Below are positions 1 to 7,001 of a stretch of DNA of 19,043 nt, piece by piece; position 1 is the stretch's first letter; each line of letters opens with the position of its first letter. The stretch is from DATBMA01 sp036555105 (GTDB lineage: Bacteria > Actinomycetota > Acidimicrobiia > Spongiisociales > ZC4RG35), in NCBI GenBank assembly GCA_036555105.1, contig DATBMA010000077.1, forward strand, positions 1 to 19,043. Reading direction: 5' to 3'. The translations under genes were made by a program, and so were the position numbers. The notes under the pieces are model-generated. The model saw only the letters and a list, made by a program, of their open reading frames with translations, searched no databases and was not told the origin of the DNA.

Positions 1-1229
1 GGGTCGTCGGGAGGAACCCACTCGAAGACCACCTCGGCATCGAGGGAGCGCAGCCAGTCGATTACCTCGGCGAGGGGCACGTTGCCTGCCACGACCAGGT
101 GATGCACCACCGCCAGCATCAGGACCAGGTCCGGATTGGCCCTGGCCTCCAGCGGCCGCCGTTCCTGACCCCGCCAACCGAGCCCGGGGGAGGGGTCGGA
201 CAGGTCGAACACCATCGGCAACACGTTCCTAGGCCCGTTGACGATCAGGTCTTGGAAGAGGCGGTCGACAACCAGCTCGTCCGAGTCGAGGGAAACCACG
301 GAGTCAGCGTGGCCCGCGGCGAGCCTGGAGAAGAAGCCGTCGTTGGCGCCGAGGTCCCAAACGACATGGTGCCGGCGCTGCCCGGCAACGGATGTGACGA
401 AGCTCTTCTTGATCGTCCGCTGGGTGGCGACATGTCCGCACTCCGAGTAATCGGACCAGGTGGAGTGGGTCGGCTGCCATTTGGTCTTGGCTAGCACCTT
501 GCGAAGGCGGGTGGTGTTGGCCTTGATCATGTCGGCAGTGAATCCGGCCGAGCCGAGCTCCTTGCGGACGTCGCGGCGGCTGTCGGCCATCGCCCGGTCG
601 GCCCGTGCCTGCATGACGACGTCCATCATCACGCCCGGCCGCCAGACCCGGCGACCGCGCATAACCGCTCTGGCTTCGGCTGGAGATATCCCGTCGAGCG
701 AGCCTCGCAACATTGGTTGGAAGTCGATGCCGGCGTGAGCGCGCAGCATCAAGGGATACAGGAACTGTCGACAGAACTGCCCGTATCCGAGCCAGGGCTC
801 TCCCTGCTCGTAACGGCGAAACGACCCGACATCCACGAAGACGGGATCGGCCCCGACGAACTGGACGTTGTATGGGGTGGCGTCCTTGATCGTCATCCCC
901 TCGTCGAGGGCGGCGTCGAGCAGGTCGAGGTGGAGGAGGGCGGCCGCCTTCAGCATCGAGAAGCTCCATTCGTACGGATAGGTCCAGACCGGGATGCGGT
1001 CGTGCGCCAGCAGCAGCCGGCCGTCCTCATGCACTGGCCGGGTCCCGACGATCCTCCCCGCCTCGGTCCACTCCTTGAAGAAGCGGGTGCCTGCAAGCGC
1101 CTCCCAGTCCTCGGCAGCGGGGTCGGAGAGCATCCGATAGACGTCGTCGCCGCGGTAGAAGACCCGGCTCGCCGGGTCGCGGAAGGACCCTGGGTCGAAG
1201 GAGCCGTCGGGCGGCGCCGCTGCCGGCAC
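1..1229 (-). CDS. class I SAM-dependent methyltransferase, NoeA-like (3' end outside window)
   Basis: Reading the minus strand from a GTG at 1229 gives about 409 codons without a stop to the window edge. The C-terminal half is a class I methyltransferase: the SAM-binding motif I is DLGANDGFFSRLA at residues about 292-304, the acidic post-I residue follows in VVSLDSDE, and the motif IV region reads LVLMLAVVHHL. The first 270 residues (FRDPASRVFYRGDDVYR, then VGADPVFVDVGSFRRYEQGEPW) look like the N-terminal region of proteins annotated as nodulation protein NoeA-like methyltransferases; that is a family-level recollection. The substrate is unknown. No ATG opens this frame before residue 30, and the GTG lies two bases after the stop of the small gene at 1232-1384, so the pair is almost certainly cotranscribed and translationally coupled. 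The stop codon lies beyond base 1. Confidence 0.85.
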   Translation of the reverse strand, partial: MPAAAPPDGSFDPGSFRDPASRVFYRGDDVYRMLSDPAAEDWEALAGTRFFKEWTEAGRIVGTRPVHEDGRLLLAHDRIPVWTYPYEWSFSMLKAAALLHLDLLDAALDEGMTIKDATPYNVQFVGADPVFVDVGSFRRYEQGEPWLGYGQFCRQFLYPLMLRAHAGIDFQPMLRGSLDGISPAEARAVMRGRRVWRPGVMMDVVMQARADRAMADSRRDVRKELGSAGFTADMIKANTTRLRKVLAKTKWQPTHSTWSDYSECGHVATQRTIKKSFVTSVAGQRRHHVVWDLGANDGFFSRLAAGHADSVVSLDSDELVVDRLFQDLIVNGPRNVLPMVFDLSDPSPGLGWRGQERRPLEARANPDLVLMLAVVHHLVVAGNVPLAEVIDWLRSLDAEVVFEWVPPDD

Positions 1230-1231
1230 GA

Positions 1232-1384
1232 TCAGGTGTCGGTCGGCTTGGGCGGTTCGACCTGCCGGCGCCGGAAAAGGCGGCGGCCGGCGGTGCGGAA
1301 GAAGACCGCCAGCCCGGCCAATCCGCCCAGGAGGGCCTGTAGAAGGAGGCTTCCGGTGCCGGGATCGATGTAGGCAAAGATCAT
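1232..1384 (-). CDS. small membrane protein with YIDPGTGS motif (50 aa)
   Basis: A 50-codon gene runs from ATG 1384 to TGA 1232. The product starts MIFAYIDPGTGS, continues as one hydrophobic helix (residues about 13-29, LLLQALLGGLAGLAVFF), and ends in an arginine-rich cytosolic tail (about 30-41) and a short PPKPTDT end. It therefore looks like a single-pass inner-membrane protein with its tail in the cytosol. Small proteins with an N-terminal AYIDPGTGS segment recur in many bacterial genomes, but I know of no assigned function. An AGGA ribosome-binding site sits six bases before the ATG. Only two bases separate its stop from the GTG of the methyltransferase downstream, which suggests one operon and perhaps a membrane anchor or partner role. 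It overlaps other-frame shadow reading frames that lack any family resemblance. Confidence 0.82.
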   Translation of the reverse strand: MIFAYIDPGTGSLLLQALLGGLAGLAVFFRTAGRRLFRRRQVEPPKPTDT

Positions 1385-1466
1385 GATGGTTCCTGAAGGA
1401 TTCTCGACTGAGACGTGAACGCGACATTACCCAGCCACGTGAGTTGCGGATCGACCGGGCGGGATC

Positions 1467-1472
1467 GAGTGT
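1467..1472 (+). promoter_or_regulatory. possible -10 box (GAGTGT) for the PHP gene
   Basis: GAGTGT ends six bases before the GTG at 1479, the same spacing as the TANNNT boxes elsewhere in this window. It keeps the A at position 2 and T at position 6 but has G for the first T, so it is a weak call. No Shine-Dalgarno sequence precedes that GTG. Confidence 0.3.
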
Positions 1473-1478
1473 GAGCAT

Positions 1479-2381
1479 GTGACCTTTTTGAGAGGCAACC
1501 TGCACACCCACACCAGCGCCACGGACGGGGACAGCCCGGTCGAGGAGGTAGTCGACTGGTATGCCGAGCACGGATACGACTTCCTCTCCATCACCGATCA
1601 CAACGTGCGGGTGCCGACTCGGTCGCTGCAGCGAAGACTCAGGCGGCGGGGAAGCCGGATGATCCTCATTCCCGGCGAGGAGCTGACCACATGGTGGAAG
1701 CCGGGCGACAAGACCTATGCCCTCCATGTCAACGGCTGGGGCACGAGCCGCAGCTTGGGAGGCGCTGACGGGGAGTCGGCGGTGGCTGTGTTGCAAGGGT
1801 CGATCGACCGGGTAGTCGCCGACGGCGGCATCGCCAGCCTCAACCACCCCAACTTCTGGGAGTCGGTCACCTACGAGGACATGGCCGCCCTGCCACGACT
1901 CACCCATTTCGAGCTGTACAACGGCCATCCGCTGACCTTCAGCCTGGGCACCGATCGGCTTCCCTCCATGGAGTCGATCTGGGATCGGCTGCTCTCGGCC
2001 GGGCGCCGCGTGTACGGAGTGGCCGTCGACGACACCCACTACTTGCGACGATGGGGGCCCGAGGTGTCCAACCCCGGGAGGGGTTGGGTGGGAGTGGAGG
2101 TGGAGAGCGACCGGGTTCGGCCGGCAGAGCTGCTCGCCTCGCTTCGAGCCGGCCGCTTCTACGCCTCTAGCGGCCCCGAGGTTCGTGCGGTCTCCACGTC
2201 CGCGGGGCGGCTGGAGGTGGAGGCGGCCGAGGAGGGGGAATTCGTGGTGGTCGTCAACGGAGACGAGGCGGCTCAATACGAGGGCAGCCGGCTTTCCTAC
2301 CCGCTCCCTGCAGATGGATACGCCAGGGTCAGGTTCAGATCTGAGCGAGGCATCGCCTGGACCCAGCCGGCCTTCACCTGA
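1479..2381 (+). CDS. PHP-domain metal-dependent phosphoesterase (300 aa)
   Basis: The protein starts at GTG 1479 and carries the PHP (polymerase and histidinol phosphatase) metal-site motifs in order: HTH with Asp16 (residues 9-16, HTHTSATD), TDHN (39-42), GEE (66-68), NHPN (122-125) and DDTH (184-187). These residues normally bind two or three divalent metals and hydrolyse phosphomonoesters or phosphodiesters. The last ~80 residues are a beta-rich tail (SGPEVRAVSTSAGRLEVEA), a layout seen in many stand-alone PHP proteins that are annotated as histidinol-phosphatase-like or nucleotide phosphoesterases. The substrate cannot be told from sequence. No signal peptide is visible, so it is probably cytosolic. 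It is divergent from the small membrane protein gene (94 bp between starts) and convergent with the antiporter gene, 11 bp away. It has no Shine-Dalgarno and may be leaderless. Confidence 0.85.
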   Translation: MTFLRGNLHTHTSATDGDSPVEEVVDWYAEHGYDFLSITDHNVRVPTRSLQRRLRRRGSRMILIPGEELTTWWKPGDKTYALHVNGWGTSRSLGGADGESAVAVLQGSIDRVVADGGIASLNHPNFWESVTYEDMAALPRLTHFELYNGHPLTFSLGTDRLPSMESIWDRLLSAGRRVYGVAVDDTHYLRRWGPEVSNPGRGWVGVEVESDRVRPAELLASLRAGRFYASSGPEVRAVSTSAGRLEVEAAEEGEFVVVVNGDEAAQYEGSRLSYPLPADGYARVRFRSERGIAWTQPAFT

Positions 2382-2392
2382 CTGGAGGCTGG

Positions 2393-3577
2393 CTAGCCGA
2401 CCGGGGCTCGTTCCGGGATGGGACTAATCGGCGTCTTCGACTTCTGGCGGCCGGCGAACCTGGCCGCGATCGGGCCCGCGGTGGCCATGACGATGACGTA
2501 GCCGGCCGCCACCGCTGGCAGCCGGTCGTCCCCTGCCGCCGAAGCTCCAAGCCCGGCGATGATGATCGAGAACTCGCCGCGGGCGATCAGCGCCGAGCCC
2601 GCCCTGGCCTGGCCGCGTTCGCCGATCCCCACCCGTTTCGCTGCCCATTTCCCCGTGTAGTACTTGCTCAACCCGGTCACCACCGCCAGCACGGCGATGG
2701 GAAGGGCCGCCCCGATGAGCACCGCCGGGTCGGTGGTGAGGCCGAAGAACACGAAGAACATGGCGGCAAAGAGGTCGCGGAGAGGCTCCAGGAACCGCTT
2801 CGCTCGATGGGCGGCCTCGCCAGACACTCCGATGCCCACCAGGAAGGCGCCGACCCCGGCGGAGACGCTCAGTTGCTCGGCGAAGCCGGCGACCACCAAC
2901 GTCACTCCGAGCAGCGTGAGCAGATTGAACTCATCGCTGGCCGAGAAGACCCAGCGGCTGAAGCGGGCGCTCTGGCGGGTCGCCCCCAGCAGGATCAGCC
3001 CAACCGCAGCCAGCGCCGCCAGCACCGAGGCCACGGTGCCGAGCAGGGTGCCACCGAGTGCGAGGGCCCCGAGGATGGGGAGGATGACCGCCATGGCCAG
3101 GTCCTCGAATACGAGCAGCGACAAGACCGCCGGCGTCTCCCTGTTGCCGGTCCAGCCGAGGTCCTCCAGCAGCTTGGCCACCACCCCCGACGATGAGATG
3201 TAGGTCACCCCGCCAAGGAACAGCGAAGGCAGGAAGCCGAGGCCGAAGGCGAGGCCGAGCAGGAAGCCGGGGACGAAGTTGGCCACCAGGTCGACGATCC
3301 CGGCCCTGGTGGTGGTGCGGAGACTGGCGACCAGCTCGGCGCCCGTGTACTCGAGGCCCAGCATCAAGAGGAGGAGGACAACCCCCAGGGTTGCGCCGGT
3401 CTCGATGAAGGTCTCGGAGGTGACGACCGGGATCAGCCCGCCATGGCCGAAGGCGAGGCCGCCCAATAGATAGAGAGGAATGGGGGAGAGGCCGAAGCGA
3501 GCCGAGAGCCGGCCCAGCAGGCCCAGCAGAAGGATGACACCGCCCAGTTCGAGGAAGAAAAGGGCTGACCCGTGCAT
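2393..3577 (-). CDS. CPA2-family cation/proton antiporter, KhtU-like (394 aa)
   Basis: A hydrophobic 394-residue protein with roughly a dozen membrane segments matches the Na+/H+ exchanger domain of the monovalent cation:proton antiporter-2 family. Recognisable family segments are GLEYTGAEL (residues about 75-83), SSSGVVAKLLEDLGW, the LVFEDLAMAVILP helix, GVGAFLVGIGVSGEAAHR, LFAAMFFVFFGL and ARGEFSIII near the end. It lacks the soluble RCK/TrkA-N domain found at the C terminus of KefB/KefC, which agrees with regulation by a separate subunit. Its ATG shares one base with the stop of the KhtT-like gene upstream (TGATG), so translation is coupled. The pair resembles Bacillus KhtT-KhtU, a K+/H+ efflux antiporter; K+ as the ion here is inferred from that partner. 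It acts in the cytoplasmic membrane. Confidence 0.88.
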   Translation of the reverse strand: MHGSALFFLELGGVILLLGLLGRLSARFGLSPIPLYLLGGLAFGHGGLIPVVTSETFIETGATLGVVLLLLMLGLEYTGAELVASLRTTTRAGIVDLVANFVPGFLLGLAFGLGFLPSLFLGGVTYISSSGVVAKLLEDLGWTGNRETPAVLSLLVFEDLAMAVILPILGALALGGTLLGTVASVLAALAAVGLILLGATRQSARFSRWVFSASDEFNLLTLLGVTLVVAGFAEQLSVSAGVGAFLVGIGVSGEAAHRAKRFLEPLRDLFAAMFFVFFGLTTDPAVLIGAALPIAVLAVVTGLSKYYTGKWAAKRVGIGERGQARAGSALIARGEFSIIIAGLGASAAGDDRLPAVAAGYVIVMATAGPIAARFAGRQKSKTPISPIPERAPVG

Positions 3578-4062
3578 CAGCCCGAGCGCATGATCTCGGC
3601 TGTCTCCGTTATCCCTTCCGAGGTTCCCACCACGACCATGGTGTCGCCCGCTTCGAGTTGAAAGTCCGGCCCGGGGGCGGGGAAGGGGGTCTCATCTCGG
3701 ACCACGGCTACCACCGACACCCCGGTGCGGGTGCGGATGTGGGCATCTCCCAACGGATGCCCGGCGAATGGCGAGGAGTTGGGGATCTCCAGCCAATCGA
3801 TGGCCAGGCCCTCGATCTGCTGCTTCAGGTGGGTGAGGTTCGACACCACCTGGGAACCTCCCAGGGCATCGACCAGCGCCCGGGAGTCGTCGTCGCTCAG
3901 GTTGATGGCGGCGGTGGCGCCATCGGGGTCTTCTGGCCCGCAGAAGAACACTTCCTTGCGCCCGGTGAGGTGGTGGACGACGCCGACCCGCTGGCCCTGA
4001 CCGGTGTGGAAGTCGTAGCGAACGCCAACGCCTGGGAGTTGAGTCTCCTCGAGACGGGACAA
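3577..4062 (-). CDS. KhtT-like antiporter regulatory subunit with RCK_C (TrkA-C) domain (161 aa)
   Basis: The N-terminal ~75 residues (EETQLPGVGVRYDFHTGQG) match the N domain of KhtT/YhaT proteins, and the C-terminal half, from about LAIDWLEIPNSSPFAGHPLGD to the end, is an RCK_C domain (GVSVVAVVRDE, LEAGDTMVVVGT). In Bacillus subtilis, KhtT is the cytosolic gating subunit of the K+ exporter KhtU and its RCK_C domain binds cyclic di-AMP; whether this protein does is unknown. The start is set at TTG 4062 because AGGAGG lies six bases upstream and the protein then begins right at the conserved EETQLPGVGVRYDF block. A TTG 11 codons further upstream (4095) has no ribosome-binding site. The stop overlaps the antiporter's ATG by one base. 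Confidence 0.85.
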   Translation of the reverse strand: MSRLEETQLPGVGVRYDFHTGQGQRVGVVHHLTGRKEVFFCGPEDPDGATAAINLSDDDSRALVDALGGSQVVSNLTHLKQQIEGLAIDWLEIPNSSPFAGHPLGDAHIRTRTGVSVVAVVRDETPFPAPGPDFQLEAGDTMVVVGTSEGITETAEIMRSG

Positions 4063-4068
4063 ATCGAG

Positions 4069-4074
4069 CCTCCT
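4069..4074 (-). promoter_or_regulatory. Shine-Dalgarno AGGAGG deciding the TTG start of the KhtT-like gene
   Basis: On the minus strand AGGAGG is followed by CTCGAT and then TTG at 4062. A perfect consensus at a six-base spacing supports this TTG over the upstream TTG at 4095. Confidence 0.7.
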
Positions 4075-4112
4075 GAATCGGTGACGCCCTCGCAATGAGG
4101 GTGGGTGGCGGG

Positions 4113-4137
4113 CAGGCCAGGCCTGTTGCCGGGCCTG
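4113..4137. repeat. GC-rich inverted repeat in the gap between hydrolase end and KhtT start
   Basis: CAGGCC at 4113-4118 and 4118-4123, and GGCCTG at 4120-4125 and 4132-4137, give overlapping hairpin options in an 87-bp gap (4063-4149). The 4118-4123/4132-4137 pairing has a six-bp stem and an eight-base loop. No T-run follows on either strand, so a classic terminator is not supported. The promoter of the khtT-like gene must lie in or near this gap, so an operator role is possible. Confidence 0.3.
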
Positions 4138-4149
4138 AGGTTACCGGAT

Positions 4150-6114
4150 TCAGCCTTCGAACGGGTCGGCCTCACACTCGTCGTCGAAGCTGGCGAAGTC
4201 CCCCGAACGGTTGTAGGTGTAGTGACATGAGGGGTCACCGACACTGACATCAAGGTCGAAGACGTCGTTCTCGGGGTCGTAGCTGCCGGTGCCGTCGATG
4301 ACGAGGCCATCGGTCAGCCCGCACTGCTGGAAGTCGAAGAGGTATGAAGTGTCGTCCGAGCTGAAGCCGATGGCGCCGCCGCCGCTGCATCCGGCACCGT
4401 CCTCCGAAACGCCGTCCCACCAGAGGTATTCGGGCAGGTAGTTCAACTCGGTCTCGACCGCGTCGAACATCTCGCCTGGGGTGTCGAAGGCATTGACCGA
4501 TAGGGGCATGAGCGGCACGTAGTCGGTGATCAGCACCCCTTCGCACATGAGGCCCTCCTCGGGGACGGTGCCATCGACGATGAAGGCGGTGACCGGATCG
4601 TCCGGACAGGAGTTGCCGCGGCCGAAGATGACATGCGGCCCGCCCTCCGCGACTATCAGGTGGCCGTCCGCGAGGCGCTCGGCCACCGCTCTGGCCCCGG
4701 AGGCGGGGGTGGCGGGATCGGCCTCGGCCACCAGCACGAGGGTCGGCACGGCGGCGTCGTAGCCGGGGTCGGCCCTGGCGGGGTCCAATCCCGGCCAATA
4801 TGCACAGGGGAGGTCGCCGACAGCGATCGACCCGAGGCGGACGTGATCCAGGGGGTCGGCGGCCCGGAAGAAGCCTTCCGCCCGCGCCGCCGGATCTTCC
4901 CCGGGAAATCGGTAGTCCTGGCACTCCACCGCGTAGTAGATCCCGTCCGACCATGAAGGGTCGTCGATCACCGACTCGTTTGCCGGGTCGATCCCGGCAT
5001 TGGGGTAAAGGAGCCTGGCAAGCGGGACGAGGTCGCCGGAGCGCCCGTAAGCGGCCAAAGCGCGGTTGAGCTGCATGCGGTCGTCTTCGACGTACATCTG
5101 GGCCGAGGCGACGATCTCGAGGTCCGCGTGGCTGAACTCACGCGCCACCGACTCGCCGGTGCGCAGCGGGAAGTCGACCGTCTCCGGCCCCTCCGCCAGC
5201 AATGCCGCCAGCCGGTCGTACACCTCCCCAGGTGGCCCGCCCATGTCGTCCAGGCACTCCTCGACCTGCTCGCAGGCGTCGAACGACGCATCGAGGATGT
5301 CGGCGAAGCTGCTCGCCTGCAGATTGAGAAAGTCGAGCCCCGGCATGCTCGTGTCGACTGTCCCATCGAGAACTATGCGGGCGACGCTATCGGGATGAGC
5401 GGCGGCGAATGCCTGGGTGAATTGAGTGCCGTACGACTCACCGTCGATCACCAGTCGGTCGTAGCCCATTTCCCGCCTGAATACCTCGAGATCCTCGAGC
5501 GCCTGCACCGTCCCCAGGTAGGGGAGCTCCTCCGGGTTGCCCATCTCCGCCACGCAGTCATCCGCAAATGCTTGGGCAGCGGCGGCGTACGCCTCCTCCT
5601 GCTGGGCCGTGGCCATCAGCGCGTCGGTTCGATAGAAGACGGCCGCAGCCTGCGGGCAGGTCAGGCCACCGGACAGTGCCAGCCCCCGCTGGTCGAAGAA
5701 GACGACGTCCATGCTGTCGGTGATGGAGGACGCAAAGAGCGAGTAGTAGTAGTCGGCCACCGATATGCCGGACGATCCGGGCCCGCCGGTAGCCGTGACG
5801 AAGACACCCTCAGTCTCCTCGGCCGCAGGGAGGACTGCGAATACGACGTCGATCGTCCGCCCGTCGTCCGGGTGAAAGTGGTCGAGGGGCATCGCGATCG
5901 TCACACACGTGAAGTCGGAGTCTGGGCAAGGCTCGCCTCCCAGCGCCTCCAGCTTCTCTGCCGTCGTTCCCTCGACGATGGCCGATGTGGTGGTGACGGC
6001 CGCGGGTGAGGTAGTGGGACCGGCGGTAGTGGAAGGGTCGGGGGCGGTCGAGGTGGAGGCGGTGGTGCAGGCGGTGACGAAGGCCAGGGCAAGGACCTTC
6101 GCCGATCTCCGCAT
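4150..6114 (-). CDS. secreted alpha/beta-hydrolase lipoprotein, S33/TAP-like family (654 aa)
   Basis: The N terminus (MRRSAKVLALAFVTAC) is a lipoprotein signal peptide with a VTAC lipobox, Cys16 being the lipidated residue, followed by a 35-residue Ser/Thr/Pro/Ala-rich linker, so the protein should be anchored outside the membrane. The catalytic fold shows the oxyanion loop TGGPGSSG (109-116), DQRG (141-144), nucleophile Ser227 in GESYG, Asp466 in AEADPATP and His494 in GGPHVIFG. This is the order of the S33 prolyl/tripeptidyl aminopeptidase family (Streptomyces SlpD/SlpE/Tap type). Peptidase or esterase activity is inferred. At 654 residues it exceeds the usual ~500: residues ~560-654 form an extra beta-rich, Asp/Gly-rich tail with four cysteines (576, 598, 630, 647) that may pair outside the cell. 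The start at 6114 is backed by a TACCCT box exactly six bases upstream. Confidence 0.88.
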   Translation of the reverse strand: MRRSAKVLALAFVTACTTASTSTAPDPSTTAGPTTSPAAVTTTSAIVEGTTAEKLEALGGEPCPDSDFTCVTIAMPLDHFHPDDGRTIDVVFAVLPAAEETEGVFVTATGGPGSSGISVADYYYSLFASSITDSMDVVFFDQRGLALSGGLTCPQAAAVFYRTDALMATAQQEEAYAAAAQAFADDCVAEMGNPEELPYLGTVQALEDLEVFRREMGYDRLVIDGESYGTQFTQAFAAAHPDSVARIVLDGTVDTSMPGLDFLNLQASSFADILDASFDACEQVEECLDDMGGPPGEVYDRLAALLAEGPETVDFPLRTGESVAREFSHADLEIVASAQMYVEDDRMQLNRALAAYGRSGDLVPLARLLYPNAGIDPANESVIDDPSWSDGIYYAVECQDYRFPGEDPAARAEGFFRAADPLDHVRLGSIAVGDLPCAYWPGLDPARADPGYDAAVPTLVLVAEADPATPASGARAVAERLADGHLIVAEGGPHVIFGRGNSCPDDPVTAFIVDGTVPEEGLMCEGVLITDYVPLMPLSVNAFDTPGEMFDAVETELNYLPEYLWWDGVSEDGAGCSGGGAIGFSSDDTSYLFDFQQCGLTDGLVIDGTGSYDPENDVFDLDVSVGDPSCHYTYNRSGDFASFDDECEADPFEG

Positions 6115-6120
6115 GAGCGG

Positions 6121-6126
6121 AGGGTA
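6121..6126 (-). promoter_or_regulatory. -10 box TACCCT, leaderless start of the hydrolase lipoprotein
   Basis: On the minus strand TACCCT is followed by CCGCTC and ATG 6114. A TANNNT box ending six bases before the start codon, without a Shine-Dalgarno, is the known layout of leaderless transcripts in Actinomycetota. Confidence 0.6.
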
Positions 6127-6142
6127 ACCAGCGGGCTCGCTC

Positions 6143-6577
6143 CTAGTTCTTGGGTTGCAGACCAACCACGGGAATGCGACGCTCGGTGCGAGTGGCGTAG
6201 ACCGCGTATGCGTCGTCGATCGCCACGAACCGCTCCCAGATCCGGTGTCGGAGGTCGCCATCAACCTCCTTGGCGAGGATGGTGGTGGTCTGACCACGGA
6301 TCATGACCTCCGCTTCAGGCTTGGCCTGGAGGTTGAGCCACCATGCCGGGTGGTTGGGCTCGCCGGCGTTGGAGGCGACCACGAAGTAGCAGCCGCCTTC
6401 CTCGACATAGGTGAGGAGGTGGGTGCGAGCCTCGCCCGACATGCGGCCAACCGTGGTCAGGGCAAGGAAACGCTGTTTGCCCAGCTTCGCCCCCAGGCGC
6501 CCGCGCGAGGTGAGGAAGATCCAACGGTGCCAGGCCCAGAAGAGGCGGAGGGGGGTGCCCATCCGTGCAGCGACCAC
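6143..6577 (-). CDS. nitroreductase / deazaflavin (F420)-dependent oxidoreductase family protein (144 aa)
   Basis: The sequence follows the pattern of the DUF385/Ddn-like deazaflavin-dependent nitroreductase family: FWAWHRWIFLTSRGRLG near the N terminus, LALTTVGRMSGEARTHLLTYV, then the hallmark YFVVASNAGEPNHPAWWLNLQAKPEAEV, and a C-terminal IWERFVAIDDAYAVYATRTERRIPVVGL. Members use reduced coenzyme F420 as electron donor and reduce quinones, nitro compounds or similar acceptors; the acceptor here is unknown. Length is typical. The GTG at 6577 is chosen because TAGCTT ends six bases before it, the leaderless spacing seen at several genes here; an ATG five codons inside (6562) is the alternative. 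It lies 28 bases upstream of the hydrolase gene on the same strand and is divergent from the DUF3892 gene. Confidence 0.88.
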   Translation of the reverse strand: MVAARMGTPLRLFWAWHRWIFLTSRGRLGAKLGKQRFLALTTVGRMSGEARTHLLTYVEEGGCYFVVASNAGEPNHPAWWLNLQAKPEAEVMIRGQTTTILAKEVDGDLRHRIWERFVAIDDAYAVYATRTERRIPVVGLQPKN

Positions 6578-6583
6578 GGGGGG

Positions 6584-6589
6584 AAGCTA
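6584..6589 (-). promoter_or_regulatory. -10 box TAGCTT, leaderless start of the deazaflavin-dependent reductase
   Basis: On the minus strand TAGCTT is followed by six C residues and then GTG 6577. It favours the GTG over the internal ATG at 6562. Confidence 0.55.
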
Positions 6590-6664
6590 TCCACTCCGGC
6601 CCCGGCCCGCGGTTTGGGGCCCCAGCCATCGGGGTACCCACCCGGGGCGAACCGAGGAGGAAGG

Positions 6665-6964
6665 ATGGCCGACTACCAGATCACTTGCGTCTCCCGCCAG
6701 CCCGTGCCTATCCCGATCGAGCACTCCCATGTGGTCGTGGCGAGCACCGGCAATGGGCGGGGCAAGAACAAGAAATGGGCGGTGGCCGAAGTGAGCAGGG
6801 CATTGGGCTCGGCTCACCGGTTCTACACCGAGGGCGACGCGACCGGGCGAGCCGACGTCGAGGTGGTGCCCTGCCCCATCTGCCACGAGGCGTACACCTT
6901 GACCACCGGGGCCGGGACCTCCCCGGAGAACAGCATCGAGGCTCTCCCCGACTGCGAAGCCTGA
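6665..6964 (+). CDS. DUF3892-like small protein (99 aa)
   Basis: The ATG at 6665 has a strong GAGGAGG ribosome-binding site just upstream. The product starts MADYQITCVSRQ, has the pattern KKWAVAEVSRALGSAHRFYTEG in the middle and ends SPENSIEALPDCEA; this is the layout of DUF3892 proteins (an ADYQITCI-type start, an Ile/Leu...FYT core with a W.V..V helix, and a NxL.LP.C end). A CPICHEAYTLTT segment (CxxC, residues about 75-78) could bind a metal or form a disulfide. No function is established for this family as far as I know. It is soluble and lies 37 bases upstream of another small conserved gene on the same strand, so the two may share transcripts. Confidence 0.75.
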   Translation: MADYQITCVSRQPVPIPIEHSHVVVASTGNGRGKNKKWAVAEVSRALGSAHRFYTEGDATGRADVEVVPCPICHEAYTLTTGAGTSPENSIEALPDCEA

Positions 6965-6975
6965 CCACCACAACG

Positions 6976-6992
6976 TACTCTTGATCGATCAA
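6976..6992 (+). promoter_or_regulatory. possible -10 (TACTCT) plus perfect palindrome TTGATCGATCAA before the 7002 gene
   Basis: TACTCT at 6976-6981 runs into the perfect 12-bp palindrome TTGATCGATCAA (6981-6992), whose last two bases open the AAGGAGG ribosome-binding site (6991-6997) of the gene at 7002. The position, from -10 through the expected transcription start, fits an operator. No regulator gene is adjacent, so this is inference from position and symmetry. Confidence 0.4.
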
Positions 6993-7001
6993 GGAGGTCT
7001 G

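Noticed and set aside
304..969. A 221-codon reading frame on the minus strand, and long plus-strand frames at 99-494 and 717-1373
   Set aside because: They are arginine/proline-rich out-of-frame shadows of the methyltransferase gene, which carries clear family motifs in its own frame.
4113..4137. Rho-independent terminator between hydrolase and KhtT genes
   Set aside because: The inverted repeat is present but no T-run follows on either strand.
6615..6639. Palindromes TGGGGCCCCA (6615-6624) and GGGTACCC (6632-6639) upstream of the DUF3892 gene as operators
   Set aside because: Short GC-rich palindromes are expected by chance in this composition and they are not aligned with a recognisable -10 box.
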